A stretch of DNA of 12,127 nucleotides from Chloroflexota bacterium (lineage in GTDB: Bacteria; Chloroflexota; UBA6077). Positions within the stretch are counted from its first letter, which is position 1. The number at the start of each line of letters is the position of its first letter. Below, piece after piece: positions 1 through 7,357 of this stretch. Both the position numbers and the translations under genes were made by a program. A model generated the notes under the pieces. The model did no database searches and had not been told where the DNA came from. It saw only the letters and a program-made list of their open reading frames with translations. The DNA lies in the NCBI GenBank assembly GCA_021786215.1, contig JAJYNT010000050.1:1-12127 (forward strand). The letters are read 5' to 3'.

Positions 1-662
1 TACCACAGCTGGTGGTGGCTGTCGATCCCATCCGCTGTGTATGGTTTGTAGATGCCCGCGGCACCCCCGGTGGAAACAATGGTCGCCTTGGCCTTGACCA
101 CGTAGAACTTGCCGTCCATGACGCCGAACCCGACGGCTCCCACAACCCTGTCGCCGTCGGTAATGAAGTTGGTGGCCACCACCCGGTTGAGCACCTGGAC
201 CTCGTACTCCCTGACCTTCTCGGCCAGGATGACCTTCATCTCGGCGCCGCGGATGGTGATGTCCCACTTGCCGCGGGCGAGGTACTCATCGGTCTCCTCA
301 TCGTGCTTGATGGGAAGGCCCCATCTCTCCCACTCCTCGACGGGCTCGTTCAGCACCTCGCCGAGGCTCTTGGTGAGGTCCTCGCGGATGATGCCGCCTG
401 CCTGGCTGCGGCTCCACCGCACGAACTCTTCGATGGTTCTGCCCTTCTTGATGTAGGTGTTGAAGGCGTCCATACCGGCGGCCAGGCAGCCGCTGCGGTC
501 GATGTGGGCCTTCTCCATGATGGTGACCCTGAGTTTGGGATTCAGCTTCTTGGCCTCGATGGCAGCGAAGCACCCCGAGTTACCCCCGCCGATGACCAGC
601 ACGTCGGTCTCCAGCGTCACATCTTCGATTTCTTCCAGACTGACCGGCAGTCTAGATGCCAT
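1..662 (-). CDS. AprA/FrdA-like FAD-dependent oxidoreductase, N-terminal part (cut by window edge)
   Basis: The 220 visible residues start MASRLPVSLEEIEDV. A dinucleotide-binding motif, VLVIGGGNSGCFAA, lies at about residues 21-34 and fits an N-terminal Rossmann fold for FAD. It is followed by EKAHIDRSGCLAAGMDAFNTY (about 47-67) and later by GAVGFGV, KFYVVKAKA and a second glycine signature, STGGAAG. Order and wording follow the flavoprotein subunit of adenylylsulfate reductase (AprA) and its fumarate-reductase-like paralogues (COG1053); the phrases WGLPI and KFYV-KAKA are particularly AprA-like. Such proteins oxidise or reduce a small substrate through FAD and pass electrons to a ferredoxin-type partner. 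The catalytic region and any iron-sulfur partner lie beyond the left edge, so substrate and direction cannot be decided. The start is supported by GAGGTGAG eight bases upstream. It lies 87 nt after the permease gene on the same strand, so the two are probably co-transcribed. Confidence 0.82.
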   Translation of the reverse strand, partial: MASRLPVSLEEIEDVTLETDVLVIGGGNSGCFAAIEAKKLNPKLRVTIMEKAHIDRSGCLAAGMDAFNTYIKKGRTIEEFVRWSRSQAGGIIREDLTKSLGEVLNEPVEEWERWGLPIKHDEETDEYLARGKWDITIRGAEMKVILAEKVREYEVQVLNRVVATNFITDGDRVVGAVGFGVMDGKFYVVKAKATIVSTGGAAGIYKPYTADGIDSHHQLW

Positions 663-749
663 TTTTCTCTCACCTCTAACTCGGCTGTTGCCTGATGATG
701 TTGAATGCTAAGTTCGGACGGGTCACCACCGGTAATCCTGCTCCCTCGG

Positions 750-2225
750 CTATTTGAGCGGATAGCCTAGCAGCGCGAGCCAGGCACTTTGGACGAAAAT
801 GACATACAGGTTGGATATGATCGACAGCAGAGTGCCGAACTTGATCACCGACCCACCCGAAGCCCCGGACGCGCCCCACGCGATCATGAACGCGGTGATC
901 GATATGGGTAGGAACAGCGCGTAGCTCATGGCGTTGGTAACGATCAGGCTGAAAGGAAGCACGTTCAGGCCGAGACTCTGGGCTATCCCAATCGACAGTG
1001 GTATGAACGCGGCTCCGGCGGCCACCATGCTGACGATGCCCGCCCTGGCGACGTGGAAGCCGAAGACGATGATCAGCAAGACCAAGAGGGGGTTGAGGTC
1101 TGCTCCCTTGATGGGCGCCACCACGAGATTTGAGATCCAGGTAGCAACTCCGCTCTTGTAAAGGGCATCGCTCAAGGATATGGCTCCGCCCAGGAGCACC
1201 CATATGTCCCACATGATGTGGCGGGAAACTTCGCCGAACTTCAACTTTCCAAGCGGAAGGAAGACCAGGGTCGCGATAATGATCGCCACCATGCCAGGGT
1301 CGATGTTGTGGAGGCTGCCCTGAGTGATCCACAAGAACAGGCCGATCAGCAGGCAGACGGCGGTCCAGATCTCCGGCCAGGTGATTCTGCCCAGCTCCTG
1401 TTTCATCTTGGGCAGCTCCTCGTCGGCTCCGGGGATGTCGATGTTAGTGACCCTGAAATACCAGACCGTGTAGAAGAACGCTATGGGCAGCAGGCCCCAC
1501 AACGGCAGGTTGAAAACGAGCCACTGGATCCACGAGACGTGAACGTTGATGGCCTTGGCCAGGTTCCCGACCAGCATCATGTTGGAAAAGGCGCTGGTGA
1601 GGAAGAGGGGACCGTGGAACAGCGGGATCACCCCGCAGATCAGCAGGATCAAAGCCGTGTTGAGCCTCTTGCTCTCGGGCAGATGCTCCCTGCCCCTCAT
1701 GAGCGAGGTGACGCCTTTGGCGAGGGGAAGGAAGAGAGCGCTCTCGTTAACGACCGGAAGTACCACACCTATCATGACGACCGAAGCCGACATCCCGGCC
1801 ATCACTTTGGTGGCTCTGGTGGATTTCAGGCTATTGGTGACCATCAATGCCACTCGGGCTCCCAATGGGGTGGCCATCATGATCGCCGCGAAGACGAACG
1901 CGCCTATGGCAAGGAAGGACTGGCTCCCCGCGAAAGCGTCGAAGGCGTCGGGGATCTTGTAGCCGGCCAACAGCACAACTAGCATGGGCGCCGTGAGTCC
2001 CAGGACGGCCCTGGGTAGCGACTCAAAGGCCGCGCAGATGATGAACCAGACGAACACCGCCAGGACATTCTGGCCCACCGGCCTCAGCCCCGGCAGCGTC
2101 GGGGCGAAGTGAAGGCCGAACAACAGGGCGAAAGCAACCACCAAGGAGACGAGCTCCTTGAACGGCCATGACTCCTCCGCTTCACGCTTTTGCACTCCCG
2201 TCGCGGCGACGGATACCGAACTCAT
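750..2225 (-). CDS. SLC13/DASS-type anion permease
   Basis: This 491-residue protein is very hydrophobic, with roughly 11-13 membrane segments that begin near residue 25 and end near residue 488, and a short polar N-terminus. The overall pattern fits the divalent anion:Na+ symporter (DASS/SLC13) family: paired repeats, each with a re-entrant hairpin, and a large polar loop at about 260-285. Known members import sulfate or C4-dicarboxylates and citrate. The two sites that are normally Ser-Asn-Thr motifs appear as VVNESALFLPL (about 158-168) and VTNAMSYALFLPI (about 429-441): the Asn is kept in both but the following Thr is not, so the ligand may differ from those of studied members. The start has a very strong ribosome site, AGGAGGTGAG, ending seven bases before ATG. 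It lies upstream of the AprA-like gene in a probable operon. It could alternatively be called a generic ion transporter superfamily permease. Confidence 0.8.
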   Translation of the reverse strand: MSSVSVAATGVQKREAEESWPFKELVSLVVAFALLFGLHFAPTLPGLRPVGQNVLAVFVWFIICAAFESLPRAVLGLTAPMLVVLLAGYKIPDAFDAFAGSQSFLAIGAFVFAAIMMATPLGARVALMVTNSLKSTRATKVMAGMSASVVMIGVVLPVVNESALFLPLAKGVTSLMRGREHLPESKRLNTALILLICGVIPLFHGPLFLTSAFSNMMLVGNLAKAINVHVSWIQWLVFNLPLWGLLPIAFFYTVWYFRVTNIDIPGADEELPKMKQELGRITWPEIWTAVCLLIGLFLWITQGSLHNIDPGMVAIIIATLVFLPLGKLKFGEVSRHIMWDIWVLLGGAISLSDALYKSGVATWISNLVVAPIKGADLNPLLVLLIIVFGFHVARAGIVSMVAAGAAFIPLSIGIAQSLGLNVLPFSLIVTNAMSYALFLPISITAFMIAWGASGASGGSVIKFGTLLSIISNLYVIFVQSAWLALLGYPLK

Positions 2226-2370
2226 GTCAGCTCACCTCCTCGGCCCTGCTGGGGCCGCCGCTTCGAATTCGTGCCACATTTCACTATATCTGGGGCAGAA
2301 CTTCTATCGGCTGCACGATAAATCGGAGAGGGAAGGCGAAAGGCGACCGATAGTGGAATTAAGCAAATAT

Positions 2371-2385
2371 GGTTAACGTTTAACC
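2371..2385. promoter_or_regulatory. 15-bp inverted repeat, possible operator upstream of the permease operon
   Basis: GGTTAA-CGT-TTAACC is a perfect 6-bp inverted repeat with a 3-base centre, in an AT-rich patch of an otherwise GC-rich gap. It sits about 145 bases before the permease ATG and about 120 bases after the regulator stop codon, where an operator for the permease-flavoprotein operon would be expected. It does not match the TTGTGC-N6-GCACAA palindrome at the regulator's own promoter. No convincing -35/-10 pair is seen next to it; the best -10-like string on the minus strand is TATAGT (about 2284-2289), with a poor -35. Operator function is inferred from position and symmetry only. 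Confidence 0.3.
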
Positions 2386-2505
2386 TGCTATCGCCTCTCG
2401 CTAACAGCTTCCTTGGCAGCGGTACGCCCGCTGAATGGCAAATGAGGGTCGTGGAGCAGCCCTATGGACTCGAGAAGTGCGCTAGATGTCCGTTGCGCTG
2501 TGCGT

Positions 2506-3201
2506 CTAATCATCCATGTACTGCAGCGCCTCGGCCGGCCGGAGGAAAGTGATGCCCTTCCGGTCCACTCGGATGACGCCATCTTGCGCCAGCCGGTTGA
2601 GAATCTCGCTGACCGTCTGCTGGCACGATCCGATCATTTCTGCGATCTGCTCCTGGGTGAGCCTCACCGGGATGGTGACAGGCTCCTCCCCGGAGGCGCG
2701 GTCGGCAAGGCCGGGATAGCTGAGGTAGACCAGGGCTTTTAGCAGGCGAGTCGTCACGTCGCATACCATCAGGTTCTCCACCTGCTCACAGAGGTACCTG
2801 ATGCGCCGCCCCAGAACGTCCATCACCTTCGTGGCGATCGAGTAGTGGTGGCAGAGAAGAAGGTCGAGGTTGGCCTTCGTGATCTCAAAAAGACAGCACG
2901 GGGTGAGCGTCTGCGCGTTGCACTGTCTCCCCTTTTCGCCGGTGCCCACCACCTCAGCCAGGCCAAACATCTCTCCGGCTCTGCGGGCGAAGACGATGCA
3001 CTCTTTCCCCAAAGTGTCGTTACGGAAGATTCGGACGCTGCCGCTCTCCAGGTAGTACGCGCAGGTAGCCGGTTCACCCTGCACGAAGAGGTACCGGTGA
3101 GCAGCAACAGCCCGCTTTACGGCCAGGGACATGAACTCGTCCCTCTCCGCCGGGAGATCTCTAAAGAAGTCGCGTTCCCTCAGGTGCCATAGCGTCTCCA
3201 T
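2506..3201 (-). CDS. Crp/Fnr-family transcriptional regulator
   Basis: The 231-residue protein has an N-terminal cyclic-nucleotide-binding-like beta-roll (about residues 5-118), a dimerisation helix (about 120-150, including YLCEQVENLMVCDVTTRLL) and a C-terminal winged helix-turn-helix (LTQEQIAEMIGSCQQTVSEI, about 181-200). This is the Crp/Fnr architecture and usual length. The Glu that contacts cAMP in E. coli Crp appears to be Leu here (MFGLAEVV), so cAMP is unlikely to be the effector. There is no N-terminal cysteine group like that of Fnr, but nine cysteines are spread through the protein (about 47, 68, 94, 102, 103, 117, 138, 147, 193). The recognition helix reads CQQTVSE instead of the common R-E-T-V-x-R. 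An in-frame ATG at 3291 would add 30 residues, but the space before it is filled by a palindrome and it has no ribosome site; 3201 gives the family length, with only a weak GGAAG upstream. It probably controls the neighbouring permease operon and itself. Confidence 0.85.
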   Translation of the reverse strand: METLWHLRERDFFRDLPAERDEFMSLAVKRAVAAHRYLFVQGEPATCAYYLESGSVRIFRNDTLGKECIVFARRAGEMFGLAEVVGTGEKGRQCNAQTLTPCCLFEITKANLDLLLCHHYSIATKVMDVLGRRIRYLCEQVENLMVCDVTTRLLKALVYLSYPGLADRASGEEPVTIPVRLTQEQIAEMIGSCQQTVSEILNRLAQDGVIRVDRKGITFLRPAEALQYMDD

Positions 3202-3291
3202 CGACGGCTTCCGGAACCCCGCTGCCGAGAAATGCACCCATCTACACGAGGTGATTGGAAGAGGCCACAGGGAAGCAGTTAGCGCTTCCAT

Positions 3292-3309
3292 TTGTGCAAG
3301 TTAGCACAA
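3292..3309. promoter_or_regulatory. Crp/Fnr-type operator TTGTGC-N6-GCACAA
   Basis: This is a perfect 6+6 bp inverted repeat with a 6-base spacer, the same geometry as the classical Crp site TGTGA-N6-TCACA but with a C/G at the inner half-site position. It lies directly upstream of the Crp/Fnr-family gene, and its spacer is the proposed -10 box, so bound protein would block RNA polymerase. A third half-site, GCACAA at 3335-3340, lies 31 bases (about three helical turns) away on the other side of the -35 box. Autoregulation is inferred; the symmetry is seen directly. Confidence 0.6.
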
Positions 3310-3326
3310 GGCTCCAGCCGCGTCAA
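3298..3326 (-). promoter_or_regulatory. Sigma70-like promoter of the Crp/Fnr-family gene
   Basis: On the minus strand, TTGACG (3321-3326) matches the -35 consensus at five of six positions. It is followed by exactly 17 bases and then TAACTT (3298-3303), a weaker -10 box. Transcription would begin near 3291. That gives a leader of about 90 nt if translation starts at 3201, or a leaderless message if it starts at 3291. The -10 coincides with the spacer of the operator palindrome. Confidence 0.5.
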
Positions 3327-3351
3327 GCGGCCCTGCACAAGGTTTTGGGGC

Positions 3352-3564
3352 TCAGCTCTTGGGACGCTTAAAGATCAGTAGACCCGCAGGGGATGCTCCG
3401 CGGTTCACGGTGCCCACCAACTCCCAACCATCCTCTCCCGCTTGGCTCAGAAAAGTGTGAAGGTTGTGGCTATCCGAGTCTGGAAGCGCCTCGCCGTTCA
3501 CCAGCTGAACCTTTGGGGCATCGTCTCCAACCCATTTGGCAACCAGGTACTCCCACTTCTGCAT
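3352..3564 (-). CDS. Small DUF4177-like protein
   Basis: This 70-residue protein begins MQKWEYLVAKWV, contains DGWELVGTV near residues 45-53 and ends LLIFKRPKS. The pattern of an N-terminal WEY strand, a central helix ending in GWELV and a final strand with a lysine/arginine-proline end is that of the DUF4177 type of small proteins, whose function is unknown. No signal peptide or membrane segment is visible, so it is probably cytosolic. The start is well supported by GGGAGG six bases upstream. It lies 97 nt downstream of the HEAT-repeat gene on the same strand, so co-transcription is possible, and its stop is only about 26 bases from the -35 box of the regulator promoter. Confidence 0.7.
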   Translation of the reverse strand: MQKWEYLVAKWVGDDAPKVQLVNGEALPDSDSHNLHTFLSQAGEDGWELVGTVNRGASPAGLLIFKRPKS

Positions 3565-3661
3565 CTTTCCCTCCCGACATTTTACGACGAGGAGTGCTCC
3601 ATCTCCTCACTACGCCCCTCTCCAATCGGAAGCGCCACCTTCAATTTGAGACCGGGCAGCT

Positions 3662-4225
3662 CTACTGTTGCCACTCGGAGACCGGCTTCATCTCCATTAC
3701 CTCGAGAGCCGCCAGCGCTGCGTGGGGAGTCTCAATAGCCGGCTGCACTCCTTCAAGCGCATCCACCACCGGGATCAGTTGGCCGTCCAGATCCCCTTTT
3801 GTCAGGGCCCGTAGCACGTGGTGTGCTCCCTCGCGCAGCCAGACCGATGACGACCTTCGCATCAAAGCCCGGAGCAACGGGGGCACCCCCTTTTCTCGCA
3901 GCGTGATCAGTCCCACGGCTGCCAGCCACCGCACGCCCGGCCCTCGGTCCTCGAGTGCGGCGACTAGAGCGGCCGCTGCCCTGGGGTCTCCTATCTCCGC
4001 GAGTGCCTTGGCAGCCTCCCACCGAGTCCATCTGCCGCGGGCCCTCAAGGCCTCGATCAACGGGGGCACCGCCGGCCGGCCAATGACCACCAGCGACTCA
4101 CGGGCCCGTTGCCGGACCAGACCATCCCTGGAGCTGAGATCTCGAACCAGGAGATCCACCGAATCGGCCATCGCCCGCTCTCTTGGCCCTACTGCCGAGT
4201 CAGCAGCTGCATCTATTTGCCGCAT
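3662..4225 (-). CDS. HEAT-repeat protein
   Basis: The 187-residue protein consists mainly of about four helical repeats (about residues 21-52, 53-82, 83-113 and 114-145). Each pairs an LxxLxxxL-type helix with a second helix bearing AA-AL or similar; typical units include RARESLVVIGRPAVPPLIEAL and AAKALAEIGDPRAAAALVAAL. The GDPRAAAAL wording is characteristic of bacterial HEAT/PBS-lyase-type repeats, which act as protein-binding scaffolds; no enzyme residues are evident. The start at 4225 has GGTGA three bases before ATG; a second ATG at 4171 (residue 19) has a poorer upstream site and would remove only a non-repeat stretch. No partner can be deduced from the neighbours. Confidence 0.75.
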   Translation of the reverse strand: MRQIDAAADSAVGPRERAMADSVDLLVRDLSSRDGLVRQRARESLVVIGRPAVPPLIEALRARGRWTRWEAAKALAEIGDPRAAAALVAALEDRGPGVRWLAAVGLITLREKGVPPLLRALMRRSSSVWLREGAHHVLRALTKGDLDGQLIPVVDALEGVQPAIETPHAALAALEVMEMKPVSEWQQ

Positions 4226-4299
4226 AGTTCACCATCTGCTGGTTTCCAGGTATCAAGAAGCAGTCCAATGTGGCTGAACCACTATCGAACCCAACACGC

Positions 4300-4345
4300 T
4301 CATTTCCAGTTAAAGCGAGTTATATTCATTCAGATTATATCTCAC
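4300..4345. promoter_or_regulatory. AT-rich intergenic stretch with possible divergent promoters
   Basis: This is the most AT-rich part of the 369-bp gap between the divergently oriented HEAT-repeat and ATPase genes. The minus strand carries a perfect TATAAT (4334-4339), about 110 bases before the HEAT-repeat start, without a good -35 box. The plus strand carries TTAAAG and, 17 bases on, GATTAT, both only moderate matches. Promoter function for either gene is inferred from composition and position. Confidence 0.35.
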
Positions 4346-4385
4346 CTCAGGAACTCGTTTATCTGGGCGGTTGCCCTCGCGGAAG

Positions 4386-4523
4386 GCATGGTTCACAGAA
4401 ACGGCGAGACATAGTAACAGTAGGGGCGACCGGCCGGTCGCCCTGGTGGCTCCAATGGTCCATCCTGGCCCCAGGGCGAGCGCCGCTCGCCCCTACGACT
4501 GGCACACCGTCGCTGAACCATGC
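4386..4523. repeat. Nested inverted-repeat (MITE/REP-like) element
   Basis: The outer 10-bp arms GCATGGTTCA (4386-4395) and TGAACCATGC (4514-4523) enclose a 77-bp core bounded by GTAGGGGCGA (4420-4429) and TCGCCCCTAC (4487-4496). Inside the core are a perfect 20-bp palindrome (4424-4443), a GGGCGAG/CTCGCCC stem (4474-4480 with 4486-4492) and a GCCCTGG/CCAGGGC stem (4440-4446 with 4471-4477). These stems are partly mutually exclusive. A 14-bp direct repeat, TGCCCTCGCGGAAG, flanks the unit at 4372-4385 and 4521-4534, consistent with a target duplication or an unequal duplication. No transposase is encoded. Similar GTAGGGGCGA-type intergenic repeats are, as I recall, common in Chloroflexota genomes. 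Confidence 0.6.
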
Positions 4524-4594
4524 CCTCGCGGAAGTCCAAGAGGCACGGACCTTGCGCCACCCGTGTGATCCATACTCCCAAAGCGAGACAACCC

Positions 4595-7291
4595 ATGCGC
4601 GACGAGGCAGAAGAGCACTGGCATCAACTTGATACCGGCGGTGCTCTGTCGAAGCTGCAGACGGGGTGGGAAGGACTTCCCGAAGACGAGGCGGCACGCC
4701 GGCTCACGCGGTACGGTCCCAACGAGCTGCCAGCGGAGGAGAGGGTTCGGCCCGTTGCCATCCTCCGTCGCCAGGTGAAAAGCCCCCTCATCTACATCCT
4801 TCTAGTCGCGGCTGCAGCCGCCCTGGCCCTGGGAAAGTACGTCGACGCCGGCGTAATCCTGGTGGTGGTCGTTCTCAACTCCGTGGTTGGCTTCGTCCAG
4901 GAGTACAAGGCTGGGCAGGCGATGCGAGCCCTGGCGGAGACGCTGGCGCCGAGGGCCAGGGTCCTTCGCGCCGGCACGGAGCAGGAGATCGACGCTCGAA
5001 TGGTGGTACCCGGCGACGTCGTCCTCCTCGAGTCAGGGGTCAAGGTGCCCGCGGACCTGCGTCTCCTCCGGGCCTTTGACCTCCAGGCCGACGAGTCGAT
5101 ACTCACCGGCGAGTCAGTCCCTGTGGCCAAGCAGCTCGAAGTCATCCGCGACCCGGACGCTCCCCTGGGAGACCGGGCTAATATGGCCTTTACAGGGACG
5201 AGCATCGCTCGGGGGAGAGGTGCCGGCGTGGCGGTCGCCACGGGGATGCAGACCGTCTTCGGGCAGATCTCGGCACAGGTGCGTGGGGTGGGAGAGGTGG
5301 AATCCCCCCTCCAGTTGCGACTGGATCGCTTTGCCCAACTGATCGCCGGACTGGTGCTCGCGGTTTCGGTTGTGGTCTTCGGCCTCGGGCTCGGCCTGGG
5401 GGAGAACCCGTCAGATATTCTCCTCACCGCCGTCGCGACGGCGGTGGCGACCGTCCCCGAAGGGCTGCCGGTTACGATAACGGTCGCCCTCGCGGTGGGC
5501 GTCTGGCGGATGGCGCAGCGCAACGCCGTCATCCGCAAACTGCCGGCGGTGGAGACCTTGGGAAGCTGCACCGTTATCTGCTCGGACAAGACCGGCACCC
5601 TCACCAAGAACGAGATGACGGTGACCAGCATCTACACGGGCGGACGGATCTACGGGGTGACCGGCTCCGGCTACACCCCGGTAGGTGAGATCCTGACGGA
5701 TGGGCAGAGGGTCCAACTACCAGAGCATTCGGAACTCGAGCTTACGCTGCGCATAGGCATGCTGGCCAACGAGTCCTCGGTCTACCGGGAGAACGACCGG
5801 TATCGCCCCGAAGGAGATCCCACGGAGGTAGCGCTACTGGTTGCCGCGATGAAGGGTGGACTCCACGGCGAACTGGAAAGGGATACCTACCCGCTGCTGG
5901 ACGAGATCCCCTTCGAGTCCGATCGACAGTACATGGCCACCCTCCACGACCACAAAGGTCGACGGCTAATCTTCGTCAAAGGGGCTCCGGAACGAGTCCT
6001 GGAGATGTGCGATACCACGCTCGCGGAGAGGACGGTAGGCACGATCGCCCTGGACCGAGCCCTGGCGCTTCAGGAAAGTCACCGGATGGCATCCCATGGG
6101 TTGCGGGTGTTGGCCATGGCCTACAAGAACGCCACCCCCGGTGCCGAGGAGGTGGATCACCGGGACGTGGAAAGCGGACTCACCTTCGCGGGTTTCCAGG
6201 GGATGATCGATCCACCCCGGCCGGCGGCGATCGACGCGGTGGCGCGCTGCCGGGCCGCCGGCATTCGGACCGTCATGATCACTGGCGACCACAAGGTGAC
6301 GGCGGAGGCAATCGCCCGCCGGATGGGCATCGCCGGAGGACGGGCCGCCCGGGCCATCGATGGCCGGGAGTTGGAGGAGATGGACGATGACCAACTGCTC
6401 GCCCGAGTGGAGGACGTCTCCGTGTACGCACGTGCTGCACCGCACCACAAGCTGCGAATCGTCCGGCAGCTTCGCGAACACGGAGAGGTGGTGGCCGTCA
6501 CCGGCGACGGCGTCAACGACGCCCCCGCCCTGAAGCAGGCCGACATCGGGGTCGCGATGGGGATCGCGGGCACCGACGTGGCCAAGGAAGCGTCGGACAT
6601 GGTGTTGGCCGACGACAACTTTGCCACCATCTACGCTGCGGTAGAGGAAGGGCGGGTCGTCTTCGACAATATCCGCAAGGTGGTCATGTTCCTGATCCCC
6701 ACGGGGCTGGGCCTGGTGCTGACCGTCATCACCAGCATCGCCCTCCGCCTGCCCTTGCCCTTTCTGCCCGCTCAGGCGATTTGGATTAACCTGGTCACCA
6801 ATGGGCTGCAGGATGTGGCCATGGCCTTCGAGCCGGCCGAGGAGGACGTCGGGCGCCGGCCTCCTCGGAACCCGAGGGAAGGGTTGCTTACCCGGCCGAT
6901 GGTCGAGCGCACGATCCTCGTCGGCCTCGTGCTCATGGCGGGTACCCTCGGTGCCTTCGTCTGGCAGATACTCTCCGGCGCTCCCATTGAGTACGCCCGA
7001 ACGGTGGCCGTAACCACCATGGTTCTCTTCCAGAACTTCCACATCTTCAACAGCCGTTCCTTCACCAGGTCGGCCTTTGGGATGAATCCCCTGTCCAACC
7101 GGTTTCTGTTCGCGTCGATCGTGGGAGCCCTGGGGCTGCAGATCCTGGCCCTGTACTGGGGTCCACTGCAGTTCATCCTCGAACTGGAACCGCTGACCCC
7201 GCGGAGTTGGCTGGTGATCGTGGGGATCGCGGCCTCGGTGGTGGCCGTGGTTGAGGTCGACAAGGGAGTCAGACGGTTGGTGAGTCGATAA
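4595..7291 (+). CDS. P2-type cation-transporting ATPase
   Basis: The 898-residue protein is a full-length P-type ATPase that pumps a cation across the membrane using ATP. Visible in order: an N-terminal cation-ATPase domain with YGPNELP (about 40-46), TM1-TM2 (about 64-102), the actuator domain with LTGES (about 169-173), TM3-TM4 (about 247-303) with PEGLP, the phosphorylation site DKTGTLT (Asp near 330), a nucleotide-binding domain with KGAPE (about 461), the hinge [21 protein letters not shown], and TM5-TM10 (about 695-885). Layout and wording match the P2 (Ca2+/Na+-type) class. The SERCA ligands on TM5 (Asn768, Glu771) read Gly and Leu here, and TM6 reads NLVTNG instead of NLVTDG, so Ca2+ specificity should not be assumed. 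I chose 4595 because it begins a normal N-terminus; an in-frame ATG at 4520 would add 25 residues and overlap the flanking repeat. Neither start has a strong ribosome site. Confidence 0.93.
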   Translation: MRDEAEEHWHQLDTGGALSKLQTGWEGLPEDEAARRLTRYGPNELPAEERVRPVAILRRQVKSPLIYILLVAAAAALALGKYVDAGVILVVVVLNSVVGFVQEYKAGQAMRALAETLAPRARVLRAGTEQEIDARMVVPGDVVLLESGVKVPADLRLLRAFDLQADESILTGESVPVAKQLEVIRDPDAPLGDRANMAFTGTSIARGRGAGVAVATGMQTVFGQISAQVRGVGEVESPLQLRLDRFAQLIAGLVLAVSVVVFGLGLGLGENPSDILLTAVATAVATVPEGLPVTITVALAVGVWRMAQRNAVIRKLPAVETLGSCTVICSDKTGTLTKNEMTVTSIYTGGRIYGVTGSGYTPVGEILTDGQRVQLPEHSELELTLRIGMLANESSVYRENDRYRPEGDPTEVALLVAAMKGGLHGELERDTYPLLDEIPFESDRQYMATLHDHKGRRLIFVKGAPERVLEMCDTTLAERTVGTIALDRALALQESHRMASHGLRVLAMAYKNATPGAEEVDHRDVESGLTFAGFQGMIDPPRPAAIDAVARCRAAGIRTVMITGDHKVTAEAIARRMGIAGGRAARAIDGRELEEMDDDQLLARVEDVSVYARAAPHHKLRIVRQLREHGEVVAVTGDGVNDAPALKQADIGVAMGIAGTDVAKEASDMVLADDNFATIYAAVEEGRVVFDNIRKVVMFLIPTGLGLVLTVITSIALRLPLPFLPAQAIWINLVTNGLQDVAMAFEPAEEDVGRRPPRNPREGLLTRPMVERTILVGLVLMAGTLGAFVWQILSGAPIEYARTVAVTTMVLFQNFHIFNSRSFTRSAFGMNPLSNRFLFASIVGALGLQILALYWGPLQFILELEPLTPRSWLVIVGIAASVVAVVEVDKGVRRLVSR

Positions 7292-7357
7292 CCAGCTTCA
7301 GTTAGGGGTACAATATTGTCCGGCCACTCGGCTAAGCCTTTGATCGAGGAGCGGACC

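Noticed and set aside
12..695. Long plus-strand open frame opposite the AprA-like gene
   Set aside because: It is the mirror of a well-supported minus-strand flavoprotein with clear FAD motifs; its translation has no recognisable domain and no ribosome site.
1218..1982. 254-residue plus-strand open frame opposite the permease
   Set aside because: The translation is rich in Asp, His, Gln and Gly, typical of antisense to a membrane protein, and overlaps the clear permease.
2417..2433. Small hairpin CAGCGG-N5-CCGCTG as terminator of the regulator gene
   Set aside because: Only six base pairs and no T-run; too common in GC-rich DNA.
3393..4277. 294-residue plus-strand open frame
   Set aside because: It is Ser/Arg/Pro-rich without domains, and runs opposite the HEAT-repeat and DUF4177-like genes, which have better start sites and family patterns.
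5966..7042. 358-residue minus-strand open frame within the ATPase
   Set aside because: It is antisense to the catalytic domain of the P-type ATPase; its composition is His/Gly/Asp-rich and non-protein-like.
7309..7314. Possible -10 box TACAAT before the activation-domain gene
   Set aside because: No acceptable -35 lies 16-18 bases upstream, so it was not listed as a promoter; the gene might still be transcribed from the ATPase promoter.
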